64,000 nt of DNA from Sphagnum compactum (Eukaryota; Bryophyta; Sphagnopsida; Sphagnales): assembly GCA_965153455.1 (NCBI GenBank), contig OZ234504.1:2418001-2482000 (forward strand), in the 5' to 3' direction. The position numbers were made by a program, and so were the translations under genes. The notes under the pieces were generated by a model. The model saw only the letters and a program-made list of their open reading frames with translations, was not told the origin of the DNA and made no database searches. This document shows, piece by piece, positions 60,775 to 64,000 of the stretch (the stretch's first letter is position 1; each line of letters starts with the position of its first letter).

Positions 60775-61481
60775 CTAGAGTGCCGCATTGAGGTTGCTGG
60801 CCCGGTTCTCCCGTACACCTGCACGCTTTCTGTATTCGACGTCGACAGCACGGGCAATCTTCTGTTTTTTCCTCTCTGCATCATCATTATAAACAGTGAA
60901 AGAATTCGGTAAGTATTGAGGCCGGGATTGAACCAAAGGGGATTCTAGGATGACGGTAAGAACCACGCACATGACTTTGTAGGACCACGAACTTCATAGT
61001 ATTACTGTCTACAAGCAGATCAGTGCAGAATTTCTCGGTTTGATGTGCTCAGCGCCGAGTGCATCAACAAGTAGATCACAGAGAAGACAAAGATCTTCGA
61101 AATCTCTTTGAGTTTCCTCAGCATTAAATCGAAGAGCATGGCCAGTGCAGTTTGGAGTCGTTATAAGTTTAAATTACCTGTGGCAGCAATTTTCTTGTTG
61201 GTTGCCGACTCTCTGGCAGCCACTCTGCGGATCGGGTGCAAAGGATGCGCAATGACATAGAAACCCAGACCCATATCGGCCCTGAAGTACGCCATCTTCT
61301 CGCTCACCGTGGCTCCGAACACCCTCATTCTTCTTCCAGAAGCCGCCCTTATATCCGTGAACTTGGTCATGGGGCCACCGACGACCTTGTTCTCAGCTAC
61401 AGCAGCACCCGCATTCTTGCGACTCCGCTTGGCCTGAACTCCAGTGCCATTAGCTGCCGTACTTCTTTTCCCAAACGCCAT
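60775..61481 (-). CDS. Small basic protein of unknown function, two exons (left copy)
   Basis: Exon 1 is 61481-61178 and exon 2 is 60875-60775, with GT..AG in phase 1, for 134 aa. I do not recognise the family. The protein is rich in Arg, Lys and Ala. The first third is polar (MAFGKRSTAANG, then KRSRKNAG). The centre is better ordered, with MRVFGATVSEKMAYFRADMG and FYVIAHPLHPIRRVAA. The C-terminus is charged (RKKQKIARAVDVEYRKRAG) and ends ASNLNAAL. There is no signal peptide or membrane segment. A second gene start with the same first residues (MAFGKRST) lies head to head at 63966, and the 5' UTR and promoter are mirrored, which supports a real, duplicated gene. A leader TTG codon in frame upstream is not used, since the duplicate conserves the ATG. 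Confidence 0.68.
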
Positions 61482-61790
61482 CAACTTAAAATTTCTTTTT
61501 CCGAAACCTCTTTGGATCAAACTTGCGCTAGATGCAACCGGACAAATTTCAGCAGCTTGAGAGATCTAAAATCTAAAAACCTTGCTCTAAAACCCTGCGC
61601 CCAAACAGTAAAAAAAAGAAATGAAAACAAAAAGACAACTTTCAGATTAACAAACAAATGAAGAAGATACTGATGATGTCAAAGACTACAATTGCAAACG
61701 GAGAGGATTCGTGCGCGTGCAAACAAGGAGAAGAGAAAGATGGAGAGAGAGGAGCTGAAGAGTTTGTGTTTGTAGTTGTCTGGCGACTTT

Positions 61791-61798
61791 CTATATAG
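61791..61798 (-). promoter_or_regulatory. TATA box of the left unknown gene
   Basis: CTATATAG lies about 310 bases before the start codon, in the context GGCTATATAGAAAGTCGCC. It would place transcription start near 61.76 kb. At the mirrored spot in the right arm the sequence is GGCTGTAGACAGTCGCC, with no TATA. Confidence 0.65.
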
Positions 61799-61825
61799 CC
61801 ATGAGGTCGACGAGTGGTGTCTCGA

Positions 61826-62005
61826 CACGTGTACTATTGATTTCACACCTGCCGGTTACCGACGCCTTAATAGATCGAGAGCTACTCGGACGACTGAGTA
61901 GGCAATTTGGTGACGTGGCTGAAACGGTGAGTCAGTGTCTACGTGATTAGTTGATCGGAAGGTCTGGCAGTCACCATCGTGACGCGTGGTGGATTCTGCC
62001 ACGTG
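61826..62005 (-). promoter_or_regulatory. G-box/ACGT cluster, left arm
   Basis: CACGTG occurs at 61826-61831 and 62000-62005, with a GACGTGGC word (ABRE-like) between them near 61.91 kb. Such elements bind bZIP or bHLH factors in plants and suggest stress, ABA or light control, by inference only. Confidence 0.5.
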
Positions 62006-62480
62006 TAGAAACTTGAGAGGGTAGGAGAATAGTCACAGCAAGATGACAGATCTTCGTTTGTGAATTATATCCCAAAATAATTCCCATTTAAAAAAAGAAA
62101 GAGGAGGAAAGTAGGAGGAAAAGTGGGGAAAAAGGGGAAAATTAGGATATTTTGTTTTGGACACTGCCTATTTTAAAGGGCTGAAATTGCTTCTTCCACA
62201 TTTCTCTTGAAAATATTGGGCTAAAAATGCTTGCTAGTTTTGTCTTTTAAAATATTGGGCTCAAAGGTACTTGCACATTTTCAGCTTGATTGGGCTACAA
62301 AATGCTTGGACATTTTTCTTTGAAAATATTGGGCAAAAACGTGCTTGCAAATTTCTCTAGTGGGTTAAAAAATACTTGCAAAATTTCTCTTTGAAAATTT
62401 TGGGCTAACAAATCCTTGCACATTTTCTCTTTCAAGATATTGGACTAAAAAATGCTTGCAAATTTTTATTCAGAAACACT

Positions 62481-62929
62481 TTTCTTTGCAGGAATTCTGA
62501 AGGATTAAGGGACATGAAAAACAATGCTCCATTTATGACATTGCCCATAGATATCATTGCTTGATGCTATAGTCTATTATTCAATTATTTTTTTACTAGT
62601 TAGGAAACAAAAGGTTTGATTTTGTTTAGCATTTACAATCAAGCTTTTATAATTTATGTCACAAGGACTCTTTTTGCATCCCACAAATTACAATTGTAGT
62701 TGAAGGGGGAGAGGACAATTTCTGATGCATTGTTTTCAAAATGTGATTTGGTTGGGATGATTATGAAACCCATCCTTGGACTTGCTCTTCTTGGTATGAT
62801 TTGTTCAAGTTTTCCAATTGCATTTGGTAGATGAAGACCCACCATTTGCACATGTCCAAAAGAAAAAAGGAAATAAAGCTGGGCAACAAAATGGCAAAAT
62901 GGTCATTGGCAGTTAACTCGTGTATTTTA
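62481..62929. other. Central spacer of the inverted repeat
   Basis: About 450 bases show no clear mirror symmetry. A minus-strand open frame of 65 codons (62851-62654) has no recognisable content. Confidence 0.5.
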
Positions 62930-64000
62930 GGCCCAACATTTTTTAGCCTAGTGTTTTCAAACACAAAATTTTGCAAGAATTAATCAACCCAATATTTTCA
63001 AAGAGAACTTTGCAACCATTTTTCTGCCCAATATTTTCAAAGACAAATTTTGCAAGCATCTACTAACCCAATACTTTGAAAGAGAAATTTGCAACCATTT
63101 TTCTTCCCCCTATTTTCAAAGAAAAATGTCCATGCGTTTTGCAGCCCAATATTTTCAACCAGAAAATGTGGAAGCAATTTTAGCCCTTTAAACAAGAAGT
63201 ACTGTACCCAAAACAGAATACCCTAATTTTTCCCAAGTTTTTCCCCACCATTTTTCCTATTTCTCCCCCGTTTTTCCTGCTTTTTTCTATTTTTTTATTG
63301 GGAATAATTTTCCCATTGGTTACGGATACACGAACGAAGGTCCGTCATGTTGTTGTCACGATTCTCCACCCTCTCAAGATTCTACACGTGGAAGATTCCG
63401 CCACGCGTCACGAGTTGACTGACTGACTGACCTTCAGATTATCAGTCACTATGCACTGACTAGGTCTTTTCTGCCACTTCATCAAATTACATAGTCGGTC
63501 ATCCGAGTCAGCCACGTCTTTCTCGATCTATTCATGCGTCGGTAACCGGCAGGTGTGAAAGCAACTCTCTCCACGTGGCGCGCACCCACTTGTCGACCTC
63601 ATGGCTGTAGACAGTCGCCAGAACGCATTACCATCGCAGACGAAAGCAAACTCTGCAGCTCTTCTCTTCTCTCCATCTCTCTCGAACTCTGAACTCCTTG
63701 TTTGCACGCACACAATTTCTCCCCACTTGGAATTTCATTCTTTGATATCATCAGGATCTTCTTCAATTGTTCCTTAATCTGAGGGTCGATCCTTTTTTCT
63801 TTTTTTTTTCTGGGGTGTTTTTTTTTTCTTTTTCCCCTGTTTGGGTGGGGTGGGTTTTTCAACAAGGTTTCCAGATTTTAGCTCTCTCAAGTTGCTGAAT
63901 TTTTTTCGGTGGTATCTAGCGCAAGTTTGATCCAAAGAGATTTCGGAGAAAGAAATTTTGGATTGATGGCTTTTGGGAAAAGAAGTACGACAACTAATGG
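62930..64000 (+). repeat. Right arm of the inverted repeat, cut by the window end
   Basis: It mirrors the left arm. CACGTG sits at 63385-63390 and 63572-63577, and CCACGTC near 63.51 kb. It includes runs of the CCCAATATTTTCAAAG repeat at 62.95-63.17 kb. The arm continues into the second gene copy and off the window. Confidence 0.85.
63966..64000 (+). CDS. Small basic protein of unknown function (right copy, first codons only)
   Basis: ATG 63966 starts MAFGKRSTTTN, matching the left copy's MAFGKRSTAAN. The preceding bases (GATCCAAAGAG, AAAGAAATTTTG) also match the left leader. Only 35 bases are in the window, so whether this copy is intact cannot be judged. Confidence 0.6.
   Translation, partial: MAFGKRSTTTN

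Larger units (their letters stand above)
61160..62480 (-). repeat. Left arm of a ~1.1-1.3 kb inverted repeat
   Basis: Read on the minus strand, this arm matches the right arm (62930-64000) through the gene start (GTTTGATCCAAAGAG), the 5' UTR (TAGCGCAAG, TCTCTCAAG), the promoter (GTCGACCTCATGGCT, GTAACCGGCAGGTGTG), the G-box region and the inner TTGGGCTAAAAATGC repeats. Identity by eye is high in blocks, with small indels. The centre of symmetry is about 62.7 kb. Confidence 0.85.

Overview
This window is nuclear DNA from a land plant. Five protein-coding genes (two of them cut off by the window edges) and one decayed gene sit in AT-rich, repeat-laden intergenic DNA. All exon models join at GT..AG introns with consistent phase, and three gene products are plastid proteins. 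I cannot name the species. The degenerate L1-type LINE, the PIF/Harbinger relics and the many short satellite-like arrays fit many non-grass plants; a seed-free plant or gymnosperm is only a guess.

Layout, left to right. The 5' end of a minus-strand DXS gene (first enzyme of the plastid MEP isoprenoid pathway) lies at 53-670 and runs off the left edge. A decayed PIF/Harbinger element with convergent Myb-like and transposase ORFs fills about 3.15-5.87 kb. A complete 12-exon plastid enoyl-ACP reductase gene (405 aa) is on the minus strand at 12270-17815. At 18.5-22 kb there are dispersed repeats and two satellite-like arrays. A broken Toc75-like gene (plastid import channel) is on the minus strand at 24.7-26.4 kb. 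A 10-exon plus-strand gene for a plastid-type membrane protein with S-layer-homology repeats and a coiled coil (1015 aa) covers 29013-34363, with a probable upstream 5' UTR exon near 27.9 kb.

From 38.5 to 42.9 kb an L1-like LINE lies on the minus strand, comparatively GC-rich. A second Harbinger relic follows at 49.7-52.4 kb, with the same convergent plan. A 6-exon CYP704B-like cytochrome P450 gene (571 aa; family role is omega-hydroxylation of fatty acids for sporopollenin) lies at 56094-58508, followed by a hairpin-forming tandem array.

The last 3.2 kb hold the most unusual structure. An unrecognised small basic protein gene (134 aa, two exons, minus strand, 60775-61481) faces the start of a second copy of itself (plus strand, from 63966, cut by the window end). 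The roughly 2.5 kb between the two start codons is a long imperfect inverted repeat, so both copies are driven from mirror-image promoter arms. The arms share G-box/ACGT elements, but only the left one keeps an obvious TATA box.

The genes do not form an operon or pathway cluster. DXS, ENR, the Toc75 relic and the SLH protein all concern plastids, but nuclear plastid genes are common and this is probably coincidence. I saw no tRNA, rRNA, CRISPR array or virus.
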